Shown here piece after piece: positions 1-7,596 of a stretch of DNA of 64,000 bases. The DNA is from Streptomyces zaomyceticus (GTDB lineage Bacteria; Actinomycetota; Actinomycetes; Streptomycetales; Streptomycetaceae), in the NCBI RefSeq assembly GCF_014656215.1, contig NZ_BNBZ01000012.1:1-64000 (forward strand), in the 5' to 3' direction. Every line of letters begins with the position of its first letter. The stretch's first letter is position 1. The position numbers and the translations under genes are program-made. The notes under the pieces were generated by a model, which was not told the origin of the DNA, did no database searches, and saw only the letters and a list, made by a program, of their open reading frames with translations.

Positions 1-18
1 CAGGCTGATCACAGCCTG
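1..18. terminator. short inverted repeat at the window edge
   Basis: CAGGCT and AGCCTG flank a six-base spacer, giving a 6-bp perfect stem 39 bases beyond the stop of the desaturase gene. It could belong to a terminator, but the stem is short, has no T-run, and the sequence to its left is not available. Confidence 0.25.
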
Positions 19-56
19 CCGCGCCCGTCTCGTCGTCCAGTGACCGGCAGAGTCGC

Positions 57-1031
57 TCAGCCGGCCGCGCGCGCGGCCATCCGCGCCTTGCGGGCGGCGA
101 GCTTCTCGTCGAACTTGCTCGCCTCGGAGTCCAGGCCGTTCATGTACAGACCCAGCTCCTCCTGCGCCTGCAGACCCTCCGGCCCGAGGCCCTCGATCTG
201 GAGGACCTTCAGGAAGCGGAGGACGGGCTGGAGCACGTCGTCGTGGTGGATGCGCATGTTGTAGATCTCGCCGATCGCCATCTGCGCCGCCGCCCGCTCG
301 AAGCCGGGCATGCCGTGTCCGGGCATCCGGAAGTTGACCACGACGTCCCGCACGGCCTGCATGGTCAGGTCGGGGGCGAGCTCGAAGGCCGCGCCCAGCA
401 GGTTGCGGTAGAAGACCATGTGCAGGTTCTCGTCGGTGGCGATACGCGCCAGCATCCGGTCGCAGACCGGGTCGCCGGACTGGTGGCCGGTGTTGCGGTG
501 CGAGATGCGGGTGGCGAGCTCCTGGAAGGCGACGTACGCCACGGAGTGCAGCATCGAGTGCCGGTTGTCGGACTCGAAGCCCTCGCTCATGTGCGCCATC
601 CGGAACTGCTCCAGCTTGTCCGGGTCGACGGCGCGCGAGGCGAGGAGGTAGTCGCGCATCACGATGCCGTGGCGGCCCTCCTCGGCGGTCCAGCGGTGCA
701 CCCAGGTGCCCCAGGCGCCGTCGCGGCCGAAGAGGCTGGCGATCTCGTGGTGGTAGCTCGGGAGGTTGTCCTCGGTGAGCAGGTTGACCACGAGGGCGAT
801 CTTGCCGATGTCGGTCACCTTGGACTGCGCCGGGTCCCAGGCCTCGCCGTCCTCGAAGAAGCCGGGGAAGTTGCGGGCGTCGGACCAGGGCACGTACTCG
901 TGCGGCATCCAGTCCTTGGTGACCTTGAGGTGGCGGTTGAGCTCCTTCTCCACGACCTCTTCCAGCGCGTAGAGCAGCCGCGCGTCGGTCCACCCTGTCG
1001 AGCTGCCGAGGTGGGGAGAGGTGAGCGTCAC
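57..1031 (-). CDS. acyl-ACP desaturase (ferritin-like di-iron)
   Basis: A 324-residue member of the soluble stearoyl-ACP desaturase family, which introduces a double bond into acyl chains carried on acyl carrier protein using a di-iron centre, oxygen and reduced ferredoxin. The paired iron-ligand signatures are visible: EEGRHG near residue 130 and DENLH near residue 215, in an all-helical protein of normal length for bacterial members. The GTG start is supported by AGGAG five bases upstream. It is transcribed alone, and a near-perfect 18-bp palindrome lies 38 bases upstream of the start, so expression is probably repressor-controlled. Inferred role: membrane lipid unsaturation. No gene next to it names the electron donor. 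Family assignment is secure; substrate and position specificity are not visible. Confidence 0.93.
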   Translation of the reverse strand: MTLTSPHLGSSTGWTDARLLYALEEVVEKELNRHLKVTKDWMPHEYVPWSDARNFPGFFEDGEAWDPAQSKVTDIGKIALVVNLLTEDNLPSYHHEIASLFGRDGAWGTWVHRWTAEEGRHGIVMRDYLLASRAVDPDKLEQFRMAHMSEGFESDNRHSMLHSVAYVAFQELATRISHRNTGHQSGDPVCDRMLARIATDENLHMVFYRNLLGAAFELAPDLTMQAVRDVVVNFRMPGHGMPGFERAAAQMAIGEIYNMRIHHDDVLQPVLRFLKVLQIEGLGPEGLQAQEELGLYMNGLDSEASKFDEKLAARKARMAARAAG

Positions 1032-1068
1032 GGGGACTCCTGGGGACGGAGAGGGGACATACGGGCGT

Positions 1069-1086
1069 ACCTACGGATTCGTAGGT
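1069..1086. promoter_or_regulatory. putative operator of the desaturase gene
   Basis: ACCTACG and CGTAGGT form 7-bp perfect arms around GATT. Two more half-sites follow (CGTAGG about 1096 and CGTAAG about 1112). The element lies 38 bases from the start codon, where a promoter is expected. TetR-family lipid regulators bind palindromes of this size; which protein binds here is unknown and no regulator gene is adjacent. Confidence 0.55.
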
Positions 1087-1371
1087 TACGAGACCGTAGG
1101 TTAAGGCTCCGTAAGGCGTCGGCCAAGCCCGTCCCGGCGATGTCCGGTTACGTTCCGTTATGTGCGCTGCTCGGGCCAGGCGCCGGAGACGCAGGTCACG
1201 TACCGGGTGCCCGTCGACAGGCGTCCGGCCGACTACGCAGAGCAGATACACGACCGCGGAGTGGAGGGCCGGCGGCGCCGGCCCCCACCGCGGAGGTCCG
1301 CGGCCGCCGCGGCCGTGGCGTGCGGCAGCGACGGTCGCGGATGTCGACGCGCACGGAGGGCCGAAGACCCG

Positions 1372-1445
1372 CCCCCGTCCGTGCTCCGGAGAGTCGCCCC
1401 CGCCCGTGCTCCGCGGGCTGTCTCCGTCCGTGCTCCGGGAGCTGT
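1372..1445. repeat. 25-bp imperfect tandem repeat, three copies
   Basis: Three consecutive units begin at 1372, 1397 and 1422 and share the core CCGTGCTCCG; the third is 24 bp and a partial fourth follows. They lie just downstream of the ABC-F gene. The function is unknown, and the secondary structure may contribute to 3'-end formation. Confidence 0.6.
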
Positions 1446-1484
1446 CTCCGGCTCGGAGCCGTACGCGCCCAGGGGGGCTAGGGG

Positions 1485-3128
1485 CTATCGACGGCTCGGC
1501 GCCGCCCCCCGTACCTCCTCCGCCGTCGTCGGCCGCAGCTCACCGTCGAGCAGCAGCCAGCGGGTGATCCCCAGCGACTCCAGGAACGTCACGTCGTGGC
1601 TCGCCACGATCAGCGCCCCCTCGTAGGCGTCGAGGGCCGCCGTCAGCTTCCGTACCGACGCCATGTCCAGGTTGTTCGTCGGCTCGTCCAGCACGAGCAG
1701 CTGCGGAGCCGGCTCCGCCAGGAGCAGCGCCGCGAGCGCCGCCCGGAAACGCTCCCCGCCCGAGAGGGTGCCGGCGGGCTGATCCGCCCGCGCTCCCCGG
1801 AAGAGGAACCGTGCCAGCCGGGCCCTGATCGCGTTCGCCGTCGCCGTGGGCGCGAACCGGGCCACGTTCTCCACCACGCTCAGCCCGTCGTCGAGGACGT
1901 CGAGCCGCTGCGGCAGGAAGCGGAGCGGCACCCGGGTCTCCGTCTCGCCCGAGAGCGGCTCGACCTCCCCTGCGATCGTCCGCAGCAGGGTCGTCTTCCC
2001 GGCGCCGTTCCTGCCGACCAGTGCGATCCGCTCCGGCCCGCGCAGTTCGAACGTGCCGGCCACCCGCGCCCCGTACCGCAGCTCCAGGTCCCGCAGGAAC
2101 AGCACCTCGCGGCCCGGCGGCACCGAGGTGCGCGGCAGCTCGACCCGGATCTCGTCGTCGTCCCGCACCGCCTCGACCGCCGCGTCCAGCCGCTCCCGGG
2201 CCTCCGAGAGGCGCTCGGTGTGCAGCGCCTTGTGCTTGCCGGCCGAGACCTGGGCCTCGCTCCTGCGGTTGTTCGCCACGATCTTCGGGACGACCTTGTT
2301 CTCGAAGCTCTTCTGTCCGTACCGTTTCCGGCGGGCCAACTTCATCTGGGAGTCGGCGAGTTCCCGCTTCTGGCGCTGAACGTCGGCCTCCGCGACCCGC
2401 ACCATCCTTTCCGCGGCCTCCTGTTCGGCGGCGAGTGCCTCCTCGTAGGCGGACCAGGCGCCGCCGTACCAGGCGACGGAGCCGTCCCGCAGATCGGCGA
2501 TCTGATCGACGAGCTCCAGGAGTTCACGGTCGTGGCTGACCACGACCAGGACGCCCGACCAGCTCTCCACCGCCTCGTACAGCCGTGCGCGGGCGTACCG
2601 GTCCAGGTTGTTCGTCGGCTCGTCGAGCAGCAGGACGTCGGGCCGGGCGAGCAGCAGCGCCGCGAGGCGCAGCAGCACCGACTCGCCGCCCGAGACCTCG
2701 CCGACGGTCCGGTCGAGACCGACGGCGCCGAGCCCGAGCTGGTCGAGGGTGGCGCGGGCCCGCTCCTCCACGTCCCAGTCGTCGGCGAGGGCGGTGAAGT
2801 GCTCCTCCGCGGGGTCGCCCGCCTCGATGGCGTGCAGGGCGGCCCGCTTCGCGGCGATGCCGAGGATCTCGTCCACCCGTCGTGAGGTGTCCAGCACCAC
2901 GTTCTGGGGGAGGTAGCCGAGTTCGCCGGTGACCCGGACCGTGCCGGAGGCCGGGGCCAGTTCGCCCGCGATCAGCTTCAGGAGCGTGGACTTGCCGGAG
3001 CCGTTCAGCCCGACGAGCCCGGTGCGGCCGGGGCCGACCGTGAGCCGGAAGTCGTCGAGGACCTCTGTGCCGTCGGGCCAGGAGAAGGAGAGAGCGGTGC
3101 AGGTGATGAACGTGGGGTGATGCGCCAT
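1485..3128 (-). CDS. ABC-F family ATPase
   Basis: A 547-residue protein with two ATP-binding cassettes and no membrane domain, the layout of ABC-F proteins, which act on the ribosome as translation factors or antibiotic-protection factors. Cassette 1 has Walker A GLNGSGKST, signature SGGE and LLLDEPTNNLD. Cassette 2 has GRNGAGKTT, LSGGE and VLDEPTNNLD. A long basic, coiled linker separates them (about residues 240-320, rich in RKR). I chose the ATG at 3128 because GGGAGG precedes it and the conserved N-terminus begins there; the frame stays open another 57 bases. About 240 bases separate it from the next gene, room for the antibiotic-sensing leader typical of resistance-type members, but I cannot identify one. 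Whether it protects against a drug is not readable from sequence. Confidence 0.9.
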   Translation of the reverse strand: MAHHPTFITCTALSFSWPDGTEVLDDFRLTVGPGRTGLVGLNGSGKSTLLKLIAGELAPASGTVRVTGELGYLPQNVVLDTSRRVDEILGIAAKRAALHAIEAGDPAEEHFTALADDWDVEERARATLDQLGLGAVGLDRTVGEVSGGESVLLRLAALLLARPDVLLLDEPTNNLDRYARARLYEAVESWSGVLVVVSHDRELLELVDQIADLRDGSVAWYGGAWSAYEEALAAEQEAAERMVRVAEADVQRQKRELADSQMKLARRKRYGQKSFENKVVPKIVANNRRSEAQVSAGKHKALHTERLSEARERLDAAVEAVRDDDEIRVELPRTSVPPGREVLFLRDLELRYGARVAGTFELRGPERIALVGRNGAGKTTLLRTIAGEVEPLSGETETRVPLRFLPQRLDVLDDGLSVVENVARFAPTATANAIRARLARFLFRGARADQPAGTLSGGERFRAALAALLLAEPAPQLLVLDEPTNNLDMASVRKLTAALDAYEGALIVASHDVTFLESLGITRWLLLDGELRPTTAEEVRGAAPSRR

Positions 3129-3371
3129 GGGGGCCTCCCGAATGCGTGAGCGCGAGCGTGAAGAGATGCGAACGCGTGGAGACACCGGGGCGCGGGCAGT
3201 CGGAGGAACGGCTCGTACGCCGAGGTCGAGAACGGCACACGCGGCACAGGGGGCACGCGCGGCACGGTGTCTCGCAACCTCAGACGAGCAACGTCCTTCT
3301 CCGATCAGGTGACGACAAGGTCAGGACAGACCGTACGCCGGGGCTCGGGAGGGCGGCAAACGATTTAGTGG

Positions 3372-3788
3372 CTACGGCCGGTCGCGCAGCAGCTCGGCGA
3401 GGTCCTGGTCCCAGTCCAGGTACTGGTGCTCACGGCCCGCGGGCACCAGGTGCTGCGAGCGCTCCAGGAAGCGGCGCAGCTCCGAGGTCCTGACGTGGAC
3501 CATGGCCACCCCCTCGGGAGCGTGGAACTCCACCACCGTCCGGTCGTAGCCGTACGGACGCAGGCGTACGTCCCCGACACCGGCCGGTCGCTCGACGCCC
3601 TGGACGAGCAGTTCCCGCGCGAAGGCCCAGGAGACCTCGACACCCTCCAGGGTCGCCGGAGGAGGGAACGCCATGCTCACGGCGTAGGGGTCCTCGCGGT
3701 CGTACCGCAGGGTGGCGGGGACGGTCTCCATCCGCGGAGCGGATGCGACCAGACGGGCCTGGACGGCCTGCTCGATGACGGCGGACAC
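3372..3788 (-). CDS. ssgD: SsgA-like protein (SALP), probably SsgD
   Basis: A 138-residue protein of the SsgA-like family, found only in sporulating actinomycetes, whose members guide septum placement, septal peptidoglycan handling and spore-wall maturation. Family marks visible are the N-terminal LRYDREDPYAV block, the W-x-FAREL segment (about residues 53-58), GVGDVR-x-RP, and the C-terminal half ending in a DWDQDLAELL helix. Length is normal. The GTG start follows AAAGGAG at good spacing. The ssgD assignment rests on resemblance and on remembered synteny: in S. coelicolor ssgD (SCO6722) lies near an ABC-F gene. SsgD is linked to lateral wall integrity more than to sporulation itself. The family call is firm; the paralogue is moderately supported. 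Confidence 0.85.
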   Translation of the reverse strand: MSAVIEQAVQARLVASAPRMETVPATLRYDREDPYAVSMAFPPPATLEGVEVSWAFARELLVQGVERPAGVGDVRLRPYGYDRTVVEFHAPEGVAMVHVRTSELRRFLERSQHLVPAGREHQYLDWDQDLAELLRDRP

Positions 3789-3981
3789 GACCGGCTCCTT
3801 TCACACGGGCTGGATCCTGTGCGTCTCCCCGACACCAGGGCACCTGACACCTGACAAGACGAGCGGCGGACCCGGAACGTGCACTCCGGATGTGCGTGAG
3901 CTGCGTCACGGCCGCGTCGAAGGGCCGCGCCCCGCGCCGGGCCGAAGGGATCGCCGCAGGTCGGAGCGGTGCCGGAAGAGG

Positions 3982-4446
3982 TCAGCGTGCTTCGGGCACG
4001 TCGTCGTCCGGCTCGGCGCAGGGACCGGAGCGGTCGCAGTACGGCTGGTTTCCGGAGGCTCCGCGGCCGCAGAGCACCACCCGTGTCTCGTGCCGGTCGC
4101 CGAGCTCGCCGCTCACGAGCAGGTCCCCGCGCACCACGAGCCGGCCGGACGGCGTCCGGCGGACGGAGGTGGGGGAGTCGGGATGCTCGACGGAGCCGTC
4201 CGCCGGGTGGTACTGCAGCGCCCCGGAGGGGCAACGACGGACGACCTCCGCCACCAGACCGGCCTCGGCTGCGTCGGGCAGCACCCACGGGCGCCGGGAG
4301 AGATCGAAGACCTCGGGCAGCTCGTGGACGCACTCGGCCGCGTGCAGACACCGGCGCGGCTCGAAGGTGACGGTGATGCCCTCGCCCTCGTACTCCTTGA
4401 GCTTCGGCGTCTCGTCGGGCGTCCGCTCGCTCGTACGGTCGGTCAT
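3982..4446 (-). CDS. YjdI-type Fe-S protein with degenerate CDGSH domain
   Basis: A 154-residue protein. Residues about 15-70 form a divergent single-cluster ferredoxin domain of the YjdI type, with cysteines in CLHAAEC and CPSGAL. A C-terminal CDGSH (mitoNEET-like) zinc-finger-like domain follows. In the latter the canonical CxC-x(9)-CDGSH ligand set is broken: the motif reads CGRGASGNQPYCDRSG, so the second cysteine is Arg and the terminal histidine is Gly, with an extra cysteine three residues further on. Start: ATG at 4446, with TAGGCT (-10-like, 4454-4459) only 7 bases upstream and no ribosome binding site, so the mRNA is probably leaderless. It is divergent from the BNR-repeat gene. The partner and redox role are unknown. 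Confidence 0.85.
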   Translation of the reverse strand: MTDRTSERTPDETPKLKEYEGEGITVTFEPRRCLHAAECVHELPEVFDLSRRPWVLPDAAEAGLVAEVVRRCPSGALQYHPADGSVEHPDSPTSVRRTPSGRLVVRGDLLVSGELGDRHETRVVLCGRGASGNQPYCDRSGPCAEPDDDVPEAR

Positions 4447-4522
4447 GGCATCCAGCCTAGGAACGCCCGGCGGGGGACGCACCCTGGACGGGGAGGGGCC
4501 GGGGGCACTAGCTTCCGGCGCC

Positions 4523-5617
4523 ATGACGTCCATGGGGAACACGAGACGAATGATGTCGGTGGGACTGATCGGGGCGGCGCTCGCGCTGACCCTGGCGGCG
4601 CCCGCGCGAGCCGGGGAGACCCCCGCGGCGGCGGCCGGCACGAACACGGCGGGCTGGCAGCTGACGCCGACCGGCACCGACGCCCGCTTCCGCGGCCTCG
4701 CGCCCGTCGACCGCCGAACCGCCTGGGCCGCCGGCTCCAAGGGCACGGTCCTGCGGACCACCGACGGCGGCCGGAGCTGGCGAAACGTCTCACCGCCGGG
4801 CGCGGCCGAGCTGGAGTTCCGCGATGTGGAGGCCTTCGACGCCCGCCGGGCCGTCGTCCTCGCCATCGGTGAGGGCGAGGCCTCGCGCGTGCTGCGCACC
4901 GAGGACGGCGGAGCCACCTGGACCGAGTCCTTCCGCAACACCGATCCGCGCGCCTTCTACGACTGCATGACCTTCTTCGACCGGCGGCACGGACTCGCCA
5001 TGAGCGACCCGGTCGACGGGAAGTACCGCATCCTCTCCACCCGCGACGGCGGCCGCTCCTGGAAGGTGCTGCCGAACGCCGGGATGCCGGACGCGCTGCC
5101 CGGCGAGGCGGGCTTCGCGGCGAGCGGCCAGTGCCTGGTCTCGGCCGGTCCCCGGGACGTCTGGCTGGCGACGGGCGGCGGGGCCACCGCGCGCGTGCTC
5201 CACTCCGCCGACCGGGGGCTGACCTGGACCGCCACCATCTCGCCGATCCCGGCCGGGGACCCGGCCCGGGGCGTCTTCGGCCTCGCGTTCCGCGACCGCG
5301 CACACGGCATCGCCGTCGGCGGCGACTACCGCAAGGACCAGCCGTCCCCGCAGGCCGGAGCGGTCACCGGCGACGGGGGCCGCACCTGGCGCGCTTCGGC
5401 CACCCCCCCGCCCGCGTACCGCTCCGGCGTCGCCTGGCTGCCGCACAGCAGGAACGCGGCGCTCGCCGTCGGCCCGACGGGCACGGACCTGACCACCGAC
5501 GGCGGCCGCACCTGGCGCACGGTCGACACCGGCTCGTACGACACGGTGGACTGCACGCCCGACGGCTCCTGCTGGGCCTCGGGCGAGAAGGGCAGGATCG
5601 CCCGGCTCGGCCGGTAG
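4523..5617 (+). CDS. secreted BNR/Asp-box (YCF48-like) beta-propeller protein
   Basis: A 364-residue protein with a signal peptide (RR-containing N-region, hydrophobic core around GLIGAALALTLAA, cleavage near ARA-GE). Six Asp-box repeats follow (TTDGGRSW, TEDGGATW, TRDGGRSW, SADRGLTW, TGDGGRTW, TTDGGRTW), the mark of sialidase-like and YCF48-like beta-propellers. Catalytic residues of true sialidases are not evident, so a binding or structural role is as likely as hydrolysis. The first ATG at 4523 is preceded by TAGCTT (4509-4514), 8 bases away, with no ribosome binding site, which points to a leaderless mRNA; a second in-frame ATG at 4532 is possible. Its stop codon abuts the stop of the convergent YciI gene with no base between. 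Confidence 0.85.
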   Translation: MTSMGNTRRMMSVGLIGAALALTLAAPARAGETPAAAAGTNTAGWQLTPTGTDARFRGLAPVDRRTAWAAGSKGTVLRTTDGGRSWRNVSPPGAAELEFRDVEAFDARRAVVLAIGEGEASRVLRTEDGGATWTESFRNTDPRAFYDCMTFFDRRHGLAMSDPVDGKYRILSTRDGGRSWKVLPNAGMPDALPGEAGFAASGQCLVSAGPRDVWLATGGGATARVLHSADRGLTWTATISPIPAGDPARGVFGLAFRDRAHGIAVGGDYRKDQPSPQAGAVTGDGGRTWRASATPPPAYRSGVAWLPHSRNAALAVGPTGTDLTTDGGRTWRTVDTGSYDTVDCTPDGSCWASGEKGRIARLGR

Positions 5618-5917
5618 TCAGGAGGGGAGCTGCTCCCGGTACGCGGCGAGTCCGTCGGCCGTCTTGGTCGCGTAGAACTCCGTGATCCGGTACACGCAGA
5701 CTCCCTCGACGCTGAACGGGTCGGCCGCCGCGATCTTCTCGATCTCCGTGCGGTCGACCCCGGCGGCCAGGATCACCCCGCCGTCGCGCGGGTTCTTCCG
5801 CCCCGAGGCGACGAAGACACCCGCGGCGTACTGCGCGTCGAGCCACTCGATGTGGGCGTCGAGCAGTGCGTCGACCCGCTCGACGGGCGCGGTGTAGGTC
5901 AATTCCAGTACGAACAT
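5618..5917 (-). CDS. YciI family protein
   Basis: A 99-residue protein of the YciI-like ferredoxin-like alpha-beta fold family, usually found as dimers. It shows the family features: an N-terminal strand MFVLELTYTAP, a conserved His (DAHIEWLDAQYAAG), SGRKNPRDGGVILA, and the DPFSVEGV loop carrying the Asp often proposed as functional. Some relatives are muconolactone-isomerase-like or dehydrochlorinase-like enzymes, but most have no proven reaction. Start: ATG at 5917, with TAGCCT 7 bases upstream and no ribosome binding site, so probably leaderless. It is convergent with, and abutting, the BNR-repeat gene. Confidence 0.85.
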   Translation of the reverse strand: MFVLELTYTAPVERVDALLDAHIEWLDAQYAAGVFVASGRKNPRDGGVILAAGVDRTEIEKIAAADPFSVEGVCVYRITEFYATKTADGLAAYREQLPS

Positions 5918-6081
5918 GATCGCCAGGCTACCGGCGCCGGCCGGACGCCGACGAGGCGTCCCAGCCGTCGGACCGCCCCTCGCCGGGCCCCGGCCCGCCC
6001 CTGTCGCCGCGCACCGCCCCACGGCCGAGGCGGCACGGGGCTGGGAGCCGCCGCACGGGCGACCATAGGGTGGCCCGCATC

Positions 6082-6777
6082 ATGACGATCATCGAGATTC
6101 CGGCGGGCTGGCCCGCCGACGAGACCGCCGCCCGGGCCGTCCAGGCGGAGCTGTGCGGGCGCCTCGTACGCGACGAGGAGGGCCCGGAGGTCGGCGAGGG
6201 GCACGTGACGGGCCTCGACGTGGCCTACGACGACGAGCGCGATCTCGTCGCGGCGGCGGCCGTCGTCCTCGACGCGCGGACCCTGGAGGTGGTCGAGCGG
6301 GCCACGGCCGTCGGCCGGGTCTCGTTCCCCTATGTCCCCGGGCTCCTCGCCTTCCGGGAGATCCCGACGGTGCTCGCCGCGCTCGACAGGCTGACCACCG
6401 ACCCCGGCCTGCTCGTCTGCGACGGCTACGGCATCGCCCACCCCCGTCGCTTCGGACTCGCCAGCCATCTCGGTGTCCTCACCGGCCGGCCGTCCATCGG
6501 TGTCGCGAAGAACCCCTTCACCTTCACGTACGAGCAACCCGGCCCGGCACGAGGCGACTTCGCCCCGCTCCTGGCCGCCGGAGAGGAGGTGGGGCGGGCG
6601 CTGCGCACCCGGGCCGGGGTGAAGCCGGTCTTCGTCTCCGTCGGCCACCGGGTCTCCCTCGCCAACGCCTGCGCCCACACCCTCCACCTCGCACCCCGGT
6701 ACCGCATCCCCGAGACCACCCGCCACGCGGACTCCCTCTGCCGCCACGCCCTGAACGAGGCGCGAGGTGACGCCTGA
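6082..6777 (+). CDS. nfi: endonuclease V (deoxyinosine 3' endonuclease)
   Basis: A 231-residue endonuclease V, which nicks DNA one nucleotide 3' of deoxyinosine to start repair of deaminated adenine. Conserved elements are all present: GLDVAYDD (catalytic Asp near residue 45), PYVPGLLAFREIP with the catalytic Glu (the wedge motif PYxPG-x-L-x-x-RE), and VCDGYGIAHPRRFGLASHLG with the second metal-binding Asp and the Lys in GVAKNPF. Length is typical. ATG at 6082 is chosen; an in-frame GTG at 6070 overlaps a TAGGGT -10-like element (6066-6071), which makes a leaderless start at or near 6082 more likely. It is a single gene with no repair neighbour. Confidence 0.93.
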   Translation: MTIIEIPAGWPADETAARAVQAELCGRLVRDEEGPEVGEGHVTGLDVAYDDERDLVAAAAVVLDARTLEVVERATAVGRVSFPYVPGLLAFREIPTVLAALDRLTTDPGLLVCDGYGIAHPRRFGLASHLGVLTGRPSIGVAKNPFTFTYEQPGPARGDFAPLLAAGEEVGRALRTRAGVKPVFVSVGHRVSLANACAHTLHLAPRYRIPETTRHADSLCRHALNEARGDA

Positions 6778-6856
6778 AGCGTGCGGGCGTCTCGGACATC
6801 CCGTCAGGATCCCTCCGGATTGGGCGGGTTCCGGGCTCGTCGGGAGGGGGGACGCA

Positions 6857-6894
6857 CTCAGTACCGGCTGAGTACCCGTGACGAGCTGAGTACC
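6857..6894. repeat. repeated GAGTACC motif cluster
   Basis: CTCAGTACC at 6857 is followed by two exact copies of GCTGAGTACC at 6867 and 6885, 18 bases apart. The first element and second copy also form a CTCAG/CTGAG inverted repeat. The cluster lies 45-80 bases upstream of the small ORF and VOC gene, so it may be an operator array; no regulator is assigned. Confidence 0.45.
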
Positions 6895-6938
6895 TGTACG
6901 GATACCGGCCCCTCGGCCCGCGCGGCAGAGTGGGGTTC

Positions 6939-7073
6939 ATGACAACACCCCTTTCCGTTCCGTCGCGTTCCGCCGGGCGCGGCCCGAATCGGACCCTCTT
7001 CGGTGCCGGGCTCCCCGCCCCGGCCCGGGTCCGCGCTGTGCCTTCCGTCCTCGTCGACGGGACCCCGGAGTGA
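6939..7073 (+). CDS. possible 44-residue ORF coupled to the VOC gene
   Basis: An ATG at 6939 opens a 44-codon frame whose TGA (7071-7073) overlaps the GTG start of the VOC gene in a GTGA junction. Codon use is moderately G/C-rich at third positions, weaker than in neighbouring genes. The ribosome binding site is poor (GTGGGG). The translation begins MTTPLSVPSRSAGRG and matches no family I know. It could be a real coupling ORF, or merely the leader of the VOC mRNA. The overlap is the main argument for it. Confidence 0.3.
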   Translation: MTTPLSVPSRSAGRGPNRTLFGAGLPAPARVRAVPSVLVDGTPE

Positions 7074-7441
7074 TCGGGCGGCTGCGGTGCCTCGTGCTCG
7101 ACTGCCCCGACGCCTGGGACCTCGCCCACTTCTACCGGAAGCTGATCGGCGGAGAGGTGGAGAGCCCGTACCCCCGGTGGGCCGTCGGTGAGGGATCCGC
7201 GGTGCTGCTCGGCGACGAGGGCCCCGTCCTCGCCTTCCAGAGCGTGGCCGACCACCGGTCGCCCGTCTGGGGCGCGCCCGAGCAGCAGTTCCACCTCGAC
7301 GTGCGGGTCGACGACCTGGACGTCGCCCATGAGGACGTCCTCGCCCTCGGGGCCGTACCGCTCGACGACGGGGGTGCCGACGCGGCCTGGCGTGTCTACG
7401 CCGACCCTGCCGGTCACCCCTTCCGTCTCGTCATGCCCTGA
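7070..7441 (+). CDS. VOC family (glyoxalase-like) protein
   Basis: A 123-residue single vicinal-oxygen-chelate module of the glyoxalase/bleomycin-resistance superfamily. It has the two beta-alpha-beta-beta-beta halves: the first ends near AFQSVAD, the second starts at FHLDVRVDDLDVAHEDVLALGA and ends YADPAGHPFRLVMP. Candidate metal ligands are the His in FHLDV and the C-terminal region; the N-terminal ligand is unclear. Actinomycete proteins of this short type are usually annotated as glyoxalase-like with no proven substrate. The start is GTG at 7070, overlapping the stop of the small upstream ORF; no independent ribosome binding site is visible. The gene stands alone downstream. Confidence 0.8.
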   Translation: MIGRLRCLVLDCPDAWDLAHFYRKLIGGEVESPYPRWAVGEGSAVLLGDEGPVLAFQSVADHRSPVWGAPEQQFHLDVRVDDLDVAHEDVLALGAVPLDDGGADAAWRVYADPAGHPFRLVMP

Positions 7442-7574
7442 TCCCACCCGGACCGGCGGGCGACGTCGCTCGGGTCGTCTCCTCCGGATCGTGCCGGACC
7501 CGCGCCGCCGCGGGCTGGACCGGCGCGATCCGAAGGCGACCACCTGGGTCGGTTCGTCCTGATACGACCTGGTT

Positions 7575-7594
7575 CGTCTCTTCCGGAAGAGACG
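7575..7594. terminator. palindromic element between convergent genes
   Basis: CGTCTCTTCC and GGAAGAGACG form a 20-bp perfect, loopless palindrome lying between the convergent VOC and reductase genes and ending three bases before the reductase stop. A bidirectional terminator role is likely from position; a protein-binding site is the alternative. Confidence 0.5.
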
Positions 7595-7596
7595 GC

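Larger units (their letters stand above)
1032..1484. other. 453-bp intergenic region between two minus-strand genes
   Basis: This stretch has no convincing gene. It holds the palindromic operator at 1069-1086, further CGTAGG/CGTAAG half-sites to about 1115, and a GC-rich tandem repeat at 1372-1445. Open frames crossing it on the plus strand are low-complexity Arg/Pro-rich translations without a ribosome binding site, and I reject them. Confidence 0.6.

Noticed and set aside
243..1481. Plus-strand open frame of about 410 codons across the desaturase gene and its upstream region
   Set aside because: Antisense to a conserved desaturase and then low-complexity Arg/Pro sequence over the tandem repeats.
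3129..3371. Antibiotic-sensing leader peptide or attenuator before the ABC-F gene at 1.5-3.1 kb
   Set aside because: I looked for a short minus-strand ORF with its own ribosome binding site and a terminator/antiterminator pair, and found no convincing one.
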